DNA of 64,000 nt from Lachnospiraceae bacterium (GTDB taxonomy: Bacteria > Bacillota > Clostridia > Lachnospirales > Lachnospiraceae). This document shows positions 25,229 through 33,167 of this stretch, piece by piece. Every line of letters begins with the position of its first letter. The first letter of the stretch is position 1. Position numbers and translations under genes: made by a program. The notes beneath the pieces were generated by a model. It was not told where the DNA came from, ran no database searches, and was given only the letters and a program-made list of their open reading frames with translations. Location: positions 62,001 through 126,000 of the forward strand of contig JAGKTY010000004.1 of the NCBI GenBank assembly GCA_021153185.1. Reading direction: 5' to 3'.

Positions 25229-26794
25229 ATGTTTGTTGTAGAACTTGCAAGAGAAAACCTGTCGTATGATGTGCATTCGCTCGTAAAGGCATTTTATCCC
25301 GGTGAGCAGGTAAAGGTGCTAACGGATGCGACGGACGGGGAAGAAAAACAGAATTTATTGCAGGATGCAAAGATGCGCATCCTGTTTGAAAAAGAGGACC
25401 GAATCACAGTCCTCTTTTTGCAATGTACCGGTCAGACCGAGGCGGCAGAAGGGATTGCGCAAACGACGCAGGATGCGTCTTTTGGGAAAGCAGAGCAACA
25501 TACGGCAATGCGGGCGTATTCCCGCGTGATTGCGCCTGATGCGTTAGGCGGCTTTAAAAATGCATTCAAGGCTTTTTTGTATGAGTCGCTTTGCGATTAT
25601 ACCGGCAAAAAGTTACCTTGGGGTAATTTAACCGGTATCAGACCAACCAAAATTGTGCAGACGGCACTTTCGGAAGGCGTGAGTGAAGCCGAAATCAGAC
25701 GGCGTATGCAGGATGTGCATTTCGTGAGCGAAGAAAAACTGAACTTAAGTGTCGAGATTGCAAAGCGGGAAATTGAGCTGCTTGGTCATCTTAGCGGCGC
25801 AGACGGATACAGCCTGTATGTCGGCATTCCGTTTTGCCCGACGACCTGTCTGTACTGCTCCTTTACATCGTATCCAATCGCAGCGATGCGGGACAAGGTA
25901 GAAACCTATATTGACTGTATGATCAAAGAGATGCGGGAAACTGCCCGGATCATGCAGGGAAAAGTGCTTGATACCGTATACATCGGCGGCGGTACGCCGA
26001 CGACACTTGAGCCGGAGCAGCTTGACAGACTGATTACAGCACTGGAAACCTATTTTGATATGGCGCATGTCAAAGAGTTTACGGTCGAGGCAGGGCGCGC
26101 GGACAGTATCACACGGGAAAAATTAGAAGTATTAAAAAAACATGGCGTGAGCCGTATTTCTGTCAATCCACAGACGATGAATGAAGAGACACTAAAGTTC
26201 ATCGGAAGGCGGGCGAGCGCGGCAGCAACGATTGAGGCATATCACCTGGCAAGGGAGGTTGGCTTTGACAACATCAATATGGACATCATCATCGGACTGC
26301 CGGGCGAGACAGAAAAAGATGTAGCGCGCACAATCGAAATCATAGAAGGGTTAAAGCCGGAGAGTCTTACCGTGCATTCGCTCGCAATCAAGCGTGCGTC
26401 AAAGCTTCGTCGGTTTATCGAAGAAAACGGTATGTCACTTCTACAGGGCGGCGATGAGATGATGGAGATTGCAGCGACGGGGGCGGCGCGCATGCAGATG
26501 CATCCATATTATCTATACCGCCAGAAAAACATGAGCGGAAACCTGGAAAATGTCGGCTTTGCCAAAGAGGGAGCCTATGGCATTTACAATATCCTGATCA
26601 TGGAGGAAGTGCAGACCATCGTCGCACTCGGCGCAGGCTCGATCACCAAGCGCGTCTACCCTGTGGCACCTGGGGACGGGGTTCGCGTTCCATCTGGCCG
26701 CATCGAGCGGTGCGACAATGTCAAGGATGTAGATCTTTACATCGAGAAAATCGACGAGATGATAGAGAGAAAACGGAAGCTGTTTGCGGATTAG
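25229..26794 (+). CDS. hemZ: Coproporphyrinogen dehydrogenase HemZ (radical SAM)
   Basis: The 521-residue protein is a HemN/HemZ-type radical SAM enzyme. The CPTTCLYC cluster motif lies near residue 203, followed by YIGGGTPTTLEPEQL and NINMDIIIGLPGET, the SAM-binding segments. The about 170-residue N-terminal extension is typical of HemZ. In Bacillus it supports anaerobic heme synthesis; in anaerobes lacking the pathway its substrate may differ, and no other heme gene is seen here. It closes the rel-MBL-hemZ operon. Confidence 0.93.
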   Translation: MFVVELARENLSYDVHSLVKAFYPGEQVKVLTDATDGEEKQNLLQDAKMRILFEKEDRITVLFLQCTGQTEAAEGIAQTTQDASFGKAEQHTAMRAYSRVIAPDALGGFKNAFKAFLYESLCDYTGKKLPWGNLTGIRPTKIVQTALSEGVSEAEIRRRMQDVHFVSEEKLNLSVEIAKREIELLGHLSGADGYSLYVGIPFCPTTCLYCSFTSYPIAAMRDKVETYIDCMIKEMRETARIMQGKVLDTVYIGGGTPTTLEPEQLDRLITALETYFDMAHVKEFTVEAGRADSITREKLEVLKKHGVSRISVNPQTMNEETLKFIGRRASAAATIEAYHLAREVGFDNINMDIIIGLPGETEKDVARTIEIIEGLKPESLTVHSLAIKRASKLRRFIEENGMSLLQGGDEMMEIAATGAARMQMHPYYLYRQKNMSGNLENVGFAKEGAYGIYNILIMEEVQTIVALGAGSITKRVYPVAPGDGVRVPSGRIERCDNVKDVDLYIEKIDEMIERKRKLFAD

Positions 26795-26927
26795 AAAGAG
26801 CCTTTTGAGAATACAAACGGATCTTGCAATCAACGAAAAAGAGACGGAAATGAGAATATTGATAATCGTAGAACTGGATTAATATATAGTAATAAAGAGC
26901 CCAATTGATTGTTGACAGATTAACCAC

Positions 26928-26975
26928 GGGGCTGCCACACTAAGAAATTAGTGCGGTAGCCCCTTTGTTTTTTTT
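26928..26975 (+). terminator. Strong terminator after hemZ
   Basis: GGGGCTGCC pairs with GGTAGCCCC and, inside it, CACTAA with TTAGTG, giving about 15 pairs around a GAAA loop. TTTGTTTTTTTT follows. Between 26976 and 27260 I see no further gene or clear structure. Confidence 0.95.
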
Positions 26976-27260
26976 GAACATATTAACCTTTTCAATTCTC
27001 TGTTCTATGGTATGGACCTTCTTTTGGGAATGGCAAGAGTCATGACTGGTTCATGACCCACTATGATTGGTGCTATCTAAAAGGAGTGTTCTTTTGCTTT
27101 GCGCCCAAGAAGGCAATGTACTATCAAAAATGAGATATTTTTGGTATAGTTTTATTAGAATGCAGGAAGATACGATTGGTATAAATGCGCTCTAAAAAAC
27201 AAAGCGAGAGCACATGTCGCATTCAAAAAAAAAGAGAGCATGGTTTATATTGGAGAAAAA

Positions 27261-28064
27261 ATGGAGCATATTTTGAAGCAGCGGTATATCACATCAGTAA
27301 ACGGCAGGACGTATTATTGGAGTTCAAAAAAAGAGAGTGAACTGACTTTGGTATTTTTGCCGGGGTTAACGGCGAATCATACCTTATTTGAAAAACAAAT
27401 CAGGTACTTTCACGACAGATTCGGCATTATTGTCTGGGATTGTCCATGCCACGGAAAATCAAGACCGTATCAGAATTTTAGTTATGCGAACGTCTCAAAA
27501 GAATTAAACACGATACTGACAACCGAAGACGTAAAATACGCGATGATCATCGGGCAATCATTAGGAGGAATGATTGGTCAATATTTTATTGATTCTTATC
27601 CGGAAAAAGTAAAAGGGTTTGTTTCTATCGACAGTGCGCCGTTCGGCGACTATTACACGAAGTCGGATTTCTTCTGGCTCAATCAGCTGGAATGGATGTG
27701 CAATCTGTTTCCCGATAAAATGCTGCGAAAGTCGATGGCAAAGATGTGCGGGGTGGCGGATGATACCCGAAAAAGAATGGAAGAGATGCTTGATGAGTAT
27801 TCCAAAAAGGAACTGTGCCATTTGATGTATATTGGAGAAGCGGCATTTATTCCGGAAAATAAGAGCATTCAGCTGCCATGTAAATCGCTTCTGATATTGG
27901 GAGAAAAAGATCGCGTTGGAAAGGTCACAGCCTATAACAAAGAGTGGGCCAAAAGAACAGGGTATCCGCTTAGGGTAATTCAAAATGCGGCACATAATGC
28001 AAATGATGATAATGCAGAAGAAGTAAATAAGCTGATCGAGGACTTTATATTGGCAGCCGAATGA
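27261..28064 (+). CDS. Alpha/beta hydrolase
   Basis: The 267-residue serine hydrolase has the nucleophile elbow GQSLGG near residue 103, the oxyanion region LPGLTANH near 35, an acid residue in GEKDRVG and the catalytic histidine in NAAHNAN near 245. An esterase or peptidase acting on a small molecule is likely, the substrate unknown. I chose the ATG at 27261, preceded by GGAGAAAAA; the ATG at 27240 adds seven residues. It stands apart from the degraded genes that follow. Confidence 0.85.
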   Translation: MEHILKQRYITSVNGRTYYWSSKKESELTLVFLPGLTANHTLFEKQIRYFHDRFGIIVWDCPCHGKSRPYQNFSYANVSKELNTILTTEDVKYAMIIGQSLGGMIGQYFIDSYPEKVKGFVSIDSAPFGDYYTKSDFFWLNQLEWMCNLFPDKMLRKSMAKMCGVADDTRKRMEEMLDEYSKKELCHLMYIGEAAFIPENKSIQLPCKSLLILGEKDRVGKVTAYNKEWAKRTGYPLRVIQNAAHNANDDNAEEVNKLIEDFILAAE

Positions 28065-28165
28065 GGAAAAAGCGCAGGCAGATTTTATGAAAGCGCAATT
28101 TGTTCTTGACTCGTCCCTTAGGGGAGGTCGTAATATAGCCACAAAAACCGAAGGAGATAAAGGAG

Positions 28166-28400
28166 ATGAAACTGTCCGGTATTACGGAAGTGTTGCCGAC
28201 CTACCGGAGCCTGCTCGTTTTTTATGATAATAAACGCATGACGTACCACAAACTGGAACGGATTTTAAACCGGCTTAAACAAAAGAAAAGCACCAAAACA
28301 GAAACGAAAAAGATGCCGATTGAGCTTGCCTGTCAGATACTTTTATGTAAGCGGTTTAGGCGACATGTTTAAAATCAAAGAGACTGGATACAATGAATAG
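28166..28400 (+). pseudogene. pxpB: Remnant of 5-oxoprolinase subunit PxpB (KipI family)
   Basis: A ribosome site and ATG open a 68-codon frame, SGITEVLPTYRSLLVFYD followed by a Lys-rich helix and KKMPIEL, which matches the middle of PxpB/KipI (GITE-x2-PT-x-RSL-x-VYYD ... IEIPVCYG). The first 60 or so residues of the family are missing. After MPIEL the match continues in the +1 frame (LPVRY ... GLGDMFKIKETGY, stop at 28398), so there is a frameshift and then truncation. No PxpA or PxpC partner is present. A relic is far more likely than a working small protein. Confidence 0.65.
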
Positions 28401-28424
28401 GTAAGGCGGCTTAGGAGGATATAC

Positions 28425-28640
28425 TATGAGTTTAAATAATATCATCGGGCCAATTATGGTAGGACCGAGCAGCTCCCACACGGCAGGCGCAGGGTGGCTG
28501 TCAGGCGGAGATTGGCTCAGCAAGTGCGATGGCAGGAAATAGGAAGCAAAATGGATGCATCCCTTCGGGAAACTGCACTGGGAGGGCTTGCGGCAACGAA
28601 AAGCGGCTGTGAAATCGCGTCAAAAATAATGGGCGATTAA
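28425..28640 (+). pseudogene. Fragmented L-serine dehydratase (beta and alpha remnants)
   Basis: Three pieces of serine dehydratase sit in three frames. The first, with a good ribosome site, reads SLNNIIGPIMVGPSSSHTAGA, the N-terminus of SdaAB. The next, in another frame, reads GGCQAEIGSASAMAG, the cysteine motif near the middle of SdaAA. The last reads MDASLRETALGGLAATKSG ... KIMGD, the SdaAA C-terminus, and ends at the stop at 28638-28640. Internal deletions have joined the ends of a former two-gene operon; the product cannot be an active enzyme. Confidence 0.82.
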
Positions 28641-28654
28641 ACTGAAAAAAGTTG

Positions 28655-28683
28655 TTGCATTTCGAAACATATTGATATATAAT
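28655..28683 (+). promoter_or_regulatory. Promoter and possible operator of the Fur-family gene
   Basis: TTGCAT at 28655-28660 and perfect TATAAT at 28678-28683 are 17 bases apart. TTGATAT at 28672-28678 and ATATCAA at about 28701 form an inverted repeat across the presumed start site and could be an operator for autoregulation. Confidence 0.75.
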
Positions 28684-28717
28684 CTCAATTAGGAACTGAT
28701 ATCAATAAGGAGAACAA

Positions 28718-29128
28718 ATGAATAGAAGAAATACAATTCAAAGGGAGCTTGTTCTCGAAGCAGTCAGAAGTCTCGGCAATCATGCGACAGCGGAAGAAAT
28801 TTACGAGTGTGTGATGCAGACGTATCCATCCATCGGAAAGGGGACCGTTTACCGGAACTTAAATCTTCTGGCCGAACATGGAGAGATTCGCAAAGTTTCA
28901 CCGCCGTTTGGTGCAGACCACTTTGATCATAACTGCACAGATCACTATCATGTTTCCTGTATCCATTGCGGCAAGATGTTTGATGTCGACATGGACGTAT
29001 TGCCCGATTTGACAGAGCGGATTGGTGATACGCATGGGATAGCGTATCTGGATTATGATATTCTGTTTCGAGGCGTTTGCGAAGATTGCCAAAAATTAAT
29101 GGTTGGCGATAGCGCAGTTTTACGGTAG
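28718..29128 (+). CDS. Fur-family regulator, PerR-like
   Basis: The 136-residue protein has a winged-helix DNA-binding half (GKGTVYRNLNLLAEHGEI near residues 40-58) and a dimerisation half with the structural zinc cysteines CIHC and CEDC. The metal-sensing region ADHFDHNCTDHYHVSC is rich in His and Asp, as in PerR. Placement directly upstream of reverse rubrerythrin, a peroxide-detoxifying enzyme, supports a peroxide-response role, but Fur or Zur cannot be excluded by eye. A PerR-box-like palindrome follows the stop codon. Confidence 0.88.
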   Translation: MNRRNTIQRELVLEAVRSLGNHATAEEIYECVMQTYPSIGKGTVYRNLNLLAEHGEIRKVSPPFGADHFDHNCTDHYHVSCIHCGKMFDVDMDVLPDLTERIGDTHGIAYLDYDILFRGVCEDCQKLMVGDSAVLR

Positions 29129-29130
29129 AA

Positions 29131-29145
29131 TTATATTATATATAA
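29131..29145. promoter_or_regulatory. PerR-box-like palindrome
   Basis: TTATATTATATATAA matches the Bacillus PerR box (TTATAAT-N-ATTATAA) at 11 of 14 positions and lies between the regulator and reverse rubrerythrin. It is about 35-45 bases upstream of the probable -35 box, so its role is uncertain. Confidence 0.4.
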
Positions 29146-29178
29146 CGATTCATAGTCACGCAGAGGCAATTTTGCGAA

Positions 29179-29206
29179 TTGGCTTTGAAGCGTTACAAAA
29201 TATAAT
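29179..29206 (+). promoter_or_regulatory. Probable promoter of reverse rubrerythrin
   Basis: TTGGCT at 29179-29184 and a perfect TATAAT at 29201-29206 are 16 bases apart, and transcription would start about 25 bases before the ATG. Confidence 0.65.
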
Positions 29207-29237
29207 AAATTTTGATTTTTTTAAGGAGGATTTAAAA

Positions 29238-29825
29238 ATGGCAAAATACGTATGCCCAGTATGTGGTTACATTCACGAGGGAGATTCAGCACCTGCAGAG
29301 TGTCCTGTATGTCACGTGAGTGGAGAAAAATTCAAAAAGGTAGAAGGCGAGCTGACACTTGCAGCAGAGCATGAGTATGGTATCTATGCTAAGACTGTAA
29401 AGAACAATGCTGACATCAGCGAGGAAGATAAGAAATACATCTTCGAGCAGCTTATGGCAAACTTCAACGGCGAGTGTTCAGAAGTTGGTATGTACCTTTG
29501 CATGGCACGTATTGCACATCGTGAGGGTTATCCGGAAATTGGTTTATATTGGGAAAAGGCAGCTTATGAAGAGGCTGAGCATGCTGCTAAATTTGCAGAA
29601 CTGCTCGGTAGTGACCTTGAGCCAAACATGAAAGCGACTACAAAAGACAACCTTTCATGGAGAGTTGATTGTGAGTTTGGTGCGACACAGGGTAAATTTG
29701 ATCTTGCTGCCTGCGCAAAGAAAAACGGCTTAGATGCAATCCATGACACAGTGCATGAGATGGCTCGTGACGAGGCTAGACACGGCAAAGCTCTTAAGGG
29801 ATTACTTGAGAGATACTTTGGTTAA
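29238..29825 (+). CDS. Reverse rubrerythrin (NADH peroxidase component)
   Basis: The 195-residue protein has an N-terminal rubredoxin domain (CPVCGY, CPVC) followed by a ferritin-like diiron domain (GECSEVGMYL, EEAEHAAKF, ARDEARHGKAL), the reverse of the order in classical rubrerythrin. In Clostridia this form reduces hydrogen peroxide and oxygen with electrons from rubredoxin or NADH oxidoreductases. The start at 29238 follows AAGGAGGATTT; the open frame extends 45 codons further upstream into the promoter and is not used. Codon use suggests high expression. Confidence 0.95.
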   Translation: MAKYVCPVCGYIHEGDSAPAECPVCHVSGEKFKKVEGELTLAAEHEYGIYAKTVKNNADISEEDKKYIFEQLMANFNGECSEVGMYLCMARIAHREGYPEIGLYWEKAAYEEAEHAAKFAELLGSDLEPNMKATTKDNLSWRVDCEFGATQGKFDLAACAKKNGLDAIHDTVHEMARDEARHGKALKGLLERYFG

Positions 29826-29862
29826 TCCGGTAGCAAAGCAAAATGAATATTTTATGAGATTT

Positions 29863-29897
29863 CAGGGTGTGCAAATCATTTTGCACACCCTGATTTG
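29863..29897 (+). terminator. Terminator after reverse rubrerythrin
   Basis: CAGGGTGTGCAAA pairs with TTTGCACACCCTG across a four-base loop, 13 perfect pairs, followed by ATTTGTT. The repeat copies start at its tail. Confidence 0.92.
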
Positions 29898-29991
29898 TTA
29901 TGGCAACGAGGAAAATGGCCATCATGCTTGCATGAATGGACATTTGACGACTGCTAATCAGAGCAAGATTCGCAAAGCGAATCTCAGCTCG
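29897..29991. repeat. Dispersed hairpin repeat, copy A
   Basis: First of two tandem copies. It starts GTTATGGCAACGAGG and contains AAATGGCCAT/ATGGACATTT around CATGCTTGCATGA, then a perfect 8-bp hairpin AGATTCGC/GCGAATCT. Confidence 0.9.
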
Positions 29992-30096
29992 GTTATGGCA
30001 ACGAGGAAAATGGCCATCATGCTTGCATGAATGGACATTTGACGACTGCTAATCAGAGCGGGATTCGTAAAGCGTATCTTGTCTCTGCATTGGGGC
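29992..30096. repeat. Dispersed hairpin repeat, copy B
   Basis: Second tandem copy, almost identical to copy A over its first 67 bases, then closer to copy C at 7948 (shared AGCGTATCTTGTCTCTG and TGGGGC). From 30097 to 30381 there is no gene; I see only AT-rich sequence and no strong hairpin. Confidence 0.9.
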
Positions 30097-30381
30097 TAAT
30101 TTCATGGTTTTGCTAAATTTAGGCACGCCCATAATTTATCTCAACTTGTCGGGTTGATGATAGATACGAAATTTGTTGTTTTAAATGGGACTGTTGATCT
30201 ATTTAATGAAGGATGACAAAAATGAAATTTTGTGTTATACGATAACTATAAAACAAAATAGTAAGAAGAACGGCAAAAAATTAAATGGATAAAGCCGACA
30301 ACTCTTAATAGACGATAAATTAAGCAAAACAAGTAAGGAAATTAAGAATTGTAGTATAGAGAATACTTATGGGGGATAACT

Positions 30382-31167
30382 ATGAATGAGGTAAACAAGA
30401 CACTTTATATTCCGCTCTGCGGAAAAGCGCAGGTAAGTAAAAAAGGGATTATTTTAAAGGATCCAAAAGCAGAACAAATCTGGGAAAAGGAAGCGTTTCC
30501 AATCAAAGGAAAAATGAAGTCAAAATGGCTTGCTTACAATATGGCGATACGTGCGAGAGTGTTTGATGACTGGACGCAGGAGATGCTTCAAAAAAATCCG
30601 GATGCACTTGTCTTACATATCGGCTGCGGACTAGACAGCAGATGTCTTCGCGTAGAGGCGCCTTACAAATACTGGATTGATGGCGACTTTCAAGAGGTAA
30701 TTGGTACACGCAAACAGTATTATACTGAGAGTGAACAGTACCATATGATTCCGTTTAATGCCGCAAAAAGCGAGATGGTAGGGCAGTTGCCGGATAGCGC
30801 GTGTGTGATTGTCATTATGGAAGGTATCAGTATGTATTTGAAGAATGAAGAGGTCAATGCGCTTTTTCAGGCTTTGGATCAAAAATATGAAAGCGTCTGT
30901 GTTCTCATGGATGTGTATACTGTTTTCGGCGCCAAAGCTTCCAAATACAAAAATCCGATCAATGAGGTAGGTGTAACGCAGGTTTGGGGAATGGACGATA
31001 CATCGGATGTGATAAAAGGCACAAAGCTACAGTGTGTGAAAGAGCATTCCCTGGTGCCTGATAAGCTTATAAAGGAATTAAAGACATCAGAACAGCTGTT
31101 TTTCAAATGCATGTTCAATGATGCAATCTACCGCAAAATATACCGGTTATATGAATTAAAAAAATAA
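30382..31167 (+). CDS. LCMT-type SAM-dependent methyltransferase
   Basis: The 261-residue protein fits the leucine carboxyl methyltransferase/Tcm-type O-methyltransferase family: VLHIGCGLDSR near residue 77 binds SAM, WIDGDF near 98 is the acidic loop, and IMEGISMYL near 149 is the family motif. Small relatives in gut Firmicutes methylate unknown substrates. Ribosome site GGGGGATAAC precedes the ATG. It is a single gene between the repeat region and the amidohydrolase. Confidence 0.85.
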   Translation: MNEVNKTLYIPLCGKAQVSKKGIILKDPKAEQIWEKEAFPIKGKMKSKWLAYNMAIRARVFDDWTQEMLQKNPDALVLHIGCGLDSRCLRVEAPYKYWIDGDFQEVIGTRKQYYTESEQYHMIPFNAAKSEMVGQLPDSACVIVIMEGISMYLKNEEVNALFQALDQKYESVCVLMDVYTVFGAKASKYKNPINEVGVTQVWGMDDTSDVIKGTKLQCVKEHSLVPDKLIKELKTSEQLFFKCMFNDAIYRKIYRLYELKK

Positions 31168-31248
31168 AGTTTATTTCGACGAAAATGATTTATAATATAA
31201 ACGTCTACAAGTATTTCACAATATTTCTGTTTAGGAAAGGATAAGAGA

Positions 31249-32052
31249 ATGTCAATCGAAATAATTGATTTTCATACACATGATTTTCCGGATAAAATCG
31301 CACCCAAAACGATTGCACTGCTGCAGGAGCGTTCCGGGATTACAGCGTTTCGCGACGGCACGTTTTTAAGCCTGGCAGAAGCAATGCAGCGCGATGGAAT
31401 TGCGCATTCGATTTTGTTGCCGGTTGTCACGAAACCATCGCAGTTTCAGACGGTTAACGAGATGGCAGCTCAAAAGAACGCATTGCAGAGCCATATTCTC
31501 TCGTTTGGAGGAATTCATCCGGACCAGGACAATTACAAAGAGGCGATTGATTATATCGTTTCTCTTGGATTAAAAGGAATTAAACTTCACCCGGCATACC
31601 AAGGCGTTTATGCGGATGATATCCGTTATCTGCGTATCATTTCGTATGCACTTGAGAAGGATTTGATCGTCAGTATCCATGCCGGGATTGATATCGGACT
31701 TCCTGAGCCGAATTATTCAGGCGTTACGCACATCAAGGAGATGCTTTGTAAGACGGGCGGCGGAAAGATTGTCCTTGCACACCTTGGCGGATGGAAAGAG
31801 TTTGATGCGGTGGAGGAGTTACTTGTCGGAGAAAACTGCTATTTTGATACTGCATTTGTGGCTGACTACATTTCAAAAGAGCAGTTTGAGCGCATCGCGA
31901 GAAAGCACGGGGTGGCAAAGATATTATTCGGTACGGATTCTCCTTGGACTTCGCAGTTAGAGAGCGCAGAGTGGATTTTGCATCTTTCGTTTACCGAGGA
32001 AGAAAAGCAGATGATTCTCTCCGGTAATGCCAAAAAGCTGCTCGGCTGGTAG
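31249..32052 (+). CDS. Amidohydrolase family metal-dependent hydrolase
   Basis: The 267-residue TIM-barrel protein belongs to the amidohydrolase-2 group: DFHTHDFPD at the N-terminus (HxH metal ligands), IKLHPAYQG near 105, a histidine in VSIHAG near 143, LAHLGGW near 178 and GTDSPW near 227. Such enzymes act as decarboxylases or hydrolases of small ring compounds; the substrate cannot be predicted. A ribosome site AAAGGATAAGAG precedes the ATG. Confidence 0.88.
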   Translation: MSIEIIDFHTHDFPDKIAPKTIALLQERSGITAFRDGTFLSLAEAMQRDGIAHSILLPVVTKPSQFQTVNEMAAQKNALQSHILSFGGIHPDQDNYKEAIDYIVSLGLKGIKLHPAYQGVYADDIRYLRIISYALEKDLIVSIHAGIDIGLPEPNYSGVTHIKEMLCKTGGGKIVLAHLGGWKEFDAVEELLVGENCYFDTAFVADYISKEQFERIARKHGVAKILFGTDSPWTSQLESAEWILHLSFTEEEKQMILSGNAKKLLGW

Positions 32053-32057
32053 AATAA

Positions 32058-32110
32058 TTCCATTCATGCAAGTATGATTTCCGTTTATGGAAATTTGCAT
32101 GACTCTGAAT
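32058..32110. repeat. Hairpin element related to the dispersed repeat, copy D
   Basis: TTCCAT and ATGGAA enclose CATTCATGCAAG and TATGAT; this is the reverse complement of the loop in copies A-C with different stem bases. It ends TTGCATGACTCTGAAT, nearly identical to the end of the element at 50829. Confidence 0.65.
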
Positions 32111-32152
32111 AGACAATAACAAAAGAAAGGCAACTTAATTTAGGATTTATCA

Positions 32153-33061
32153 ATGAAACTATTAGTGATTGGCGGAAGCTACTTTCTCGGAAAGCACTTT
32201 GTGAGGCTGGCTTGCAAGGAGCATGAAGTGACTGTATATAATCGTGGCAATATGCCGCTGACCGATATGCCGGTCGAGCAGCTTTTGGGTGACCGGCATG
32301 ATGCGGATGCACTTCGGCAGTTAGCAAAAGGTAATTATGATGTCGTGGTCGATTTCTGCGCATACGGGGCGGGTGATATCGCAGCAGTGTTTGAGGCACT
32401 GAGCAGTCCTTGTAAACAATATATTTTTATCAGTACGGTCGACGTATATGAGCGCGGACTTGATAGGGTTTTGGACGAGAATGCACCGTTTGAAACGCGC
32501 GACTTTGGCGGACAGGAGGGAGCATATATTCTTGGAAAAGTTAGCTTAGAGCAAGAAATCGTATCCTGCTGCAGAAAGTACGGGGCACGGTATACAACGT
32601 TTCGTCCGGCGATTTTGTATGGTCCGGATAATTACGCACCGCGCGAAGGAATTTACTTTCACTGGATCAGTCAGGCCGGTCAGATTTTGCATCCGGTGGA
32701 TGCAACGGGCGAATTTCAGTTTGCTTATGTGGAGGATGTGGCAAGAGCAATTCTTCGGTCGATCGGGAATGAAAAAGCATATGATGAAGCATTTAATCTT
32801 GCAGAAGGCACCTTGGAGACATACGAGTCTTTTGCCGATGCACTCGCGAAAGTGGTTTCCAAGCCGTTTGAGAAGGTTTCCATTCCGGTAGCGCAGGTAA
32901 TCAGTCAGGGCATACCGCTTCCGTTTCCGCTGACAAGGGAAGAATCAAACAGGTATGACGGTACGAAAGCACTTGCCCTGATTGGGGCTTATCAAAGCTT
33001 GGAAGAAGGTTTGATAAAGACGCTGCTAAAATATGACAATATTTCGCAAAATATGATATAA
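32153..33061 (+). CDS. NAD-dependent epimerase/dehydratase (extended SDR)
   Basis: The 302-residue protein has an N-terminal Rossmann motif, VIGGSYFLGKH (residues 4-14), in place of the common GxxGxxG, VVVDFCAYG near 65, and FISTVDVY near 92. It resembles atypical SDRs that act on nucleotide sugars or on isoflavone-type substrates; the YxxxK tyrosine is seen in GAYILGKVSLEQ near 123-131 (Y...K). The substrate is unknown. A candidate promoter for fprA overlaps its stop codon. Confidence 0.85.
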   Translation: MKLLVIGGSYFLGKHFVRLACKEHEVTVYNRGNMPLTDMPVEQLLGDRHDADALRQLAKGNYDVVVDFCAYGAGDIAAVFEALSSPCKQYIFISTVDVYERGLDRVLDENAPFETRDFGGQEGAYILGKVSLEQEIVSCCRKYGARYTTFRPAILYGPDNYAPREGIYFHWISQAGQILHPVDATGEFQFAYVEDVARAILRSIGNEKAYDEAFNLAEGTLETYESFADALAKVVSKPFEKVSIPVAQVISQGIPLPFPLTREESNRYDGTKALALIGAYQSLEEGLIKTLLKYDNISQNMI

Positions 33062-33062
33062 T
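33033..33062 (+). promoter_or_regulatory. Candidate promoter of the FprA gene
   Basis: ATGACA at 33033-33038 and perfect TATAAT at 33057-33062 are 18 bases apart, overlapping the end of the epimerase gene. Confidence 0.5.
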
Positions 33063-33167
33063 CTGCATAGCAATACAAATGCGACAATTCAGAGTTATGC
33101 AATTAACGCGAAAAGTGGACAGCATGACTGTATGAACACACAATACAATAAAGAGAGGGACAAAACA

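Noticed and set aside
27561..28142. 193-codon minus-strand frame over the alpha/beta hydrolase
   Set aside because: Antisense to a gene with an intact catalytic triad; no ribosome site.
29734..30030. 98-codon frame running through the repeats and ending MATRKMAIMLA
   Set aside because: It starts inside reverse rubrerythrin in another frame and crosses a terminator. The small ATG...TGA frame inside each repeat lacks a ribosome site.
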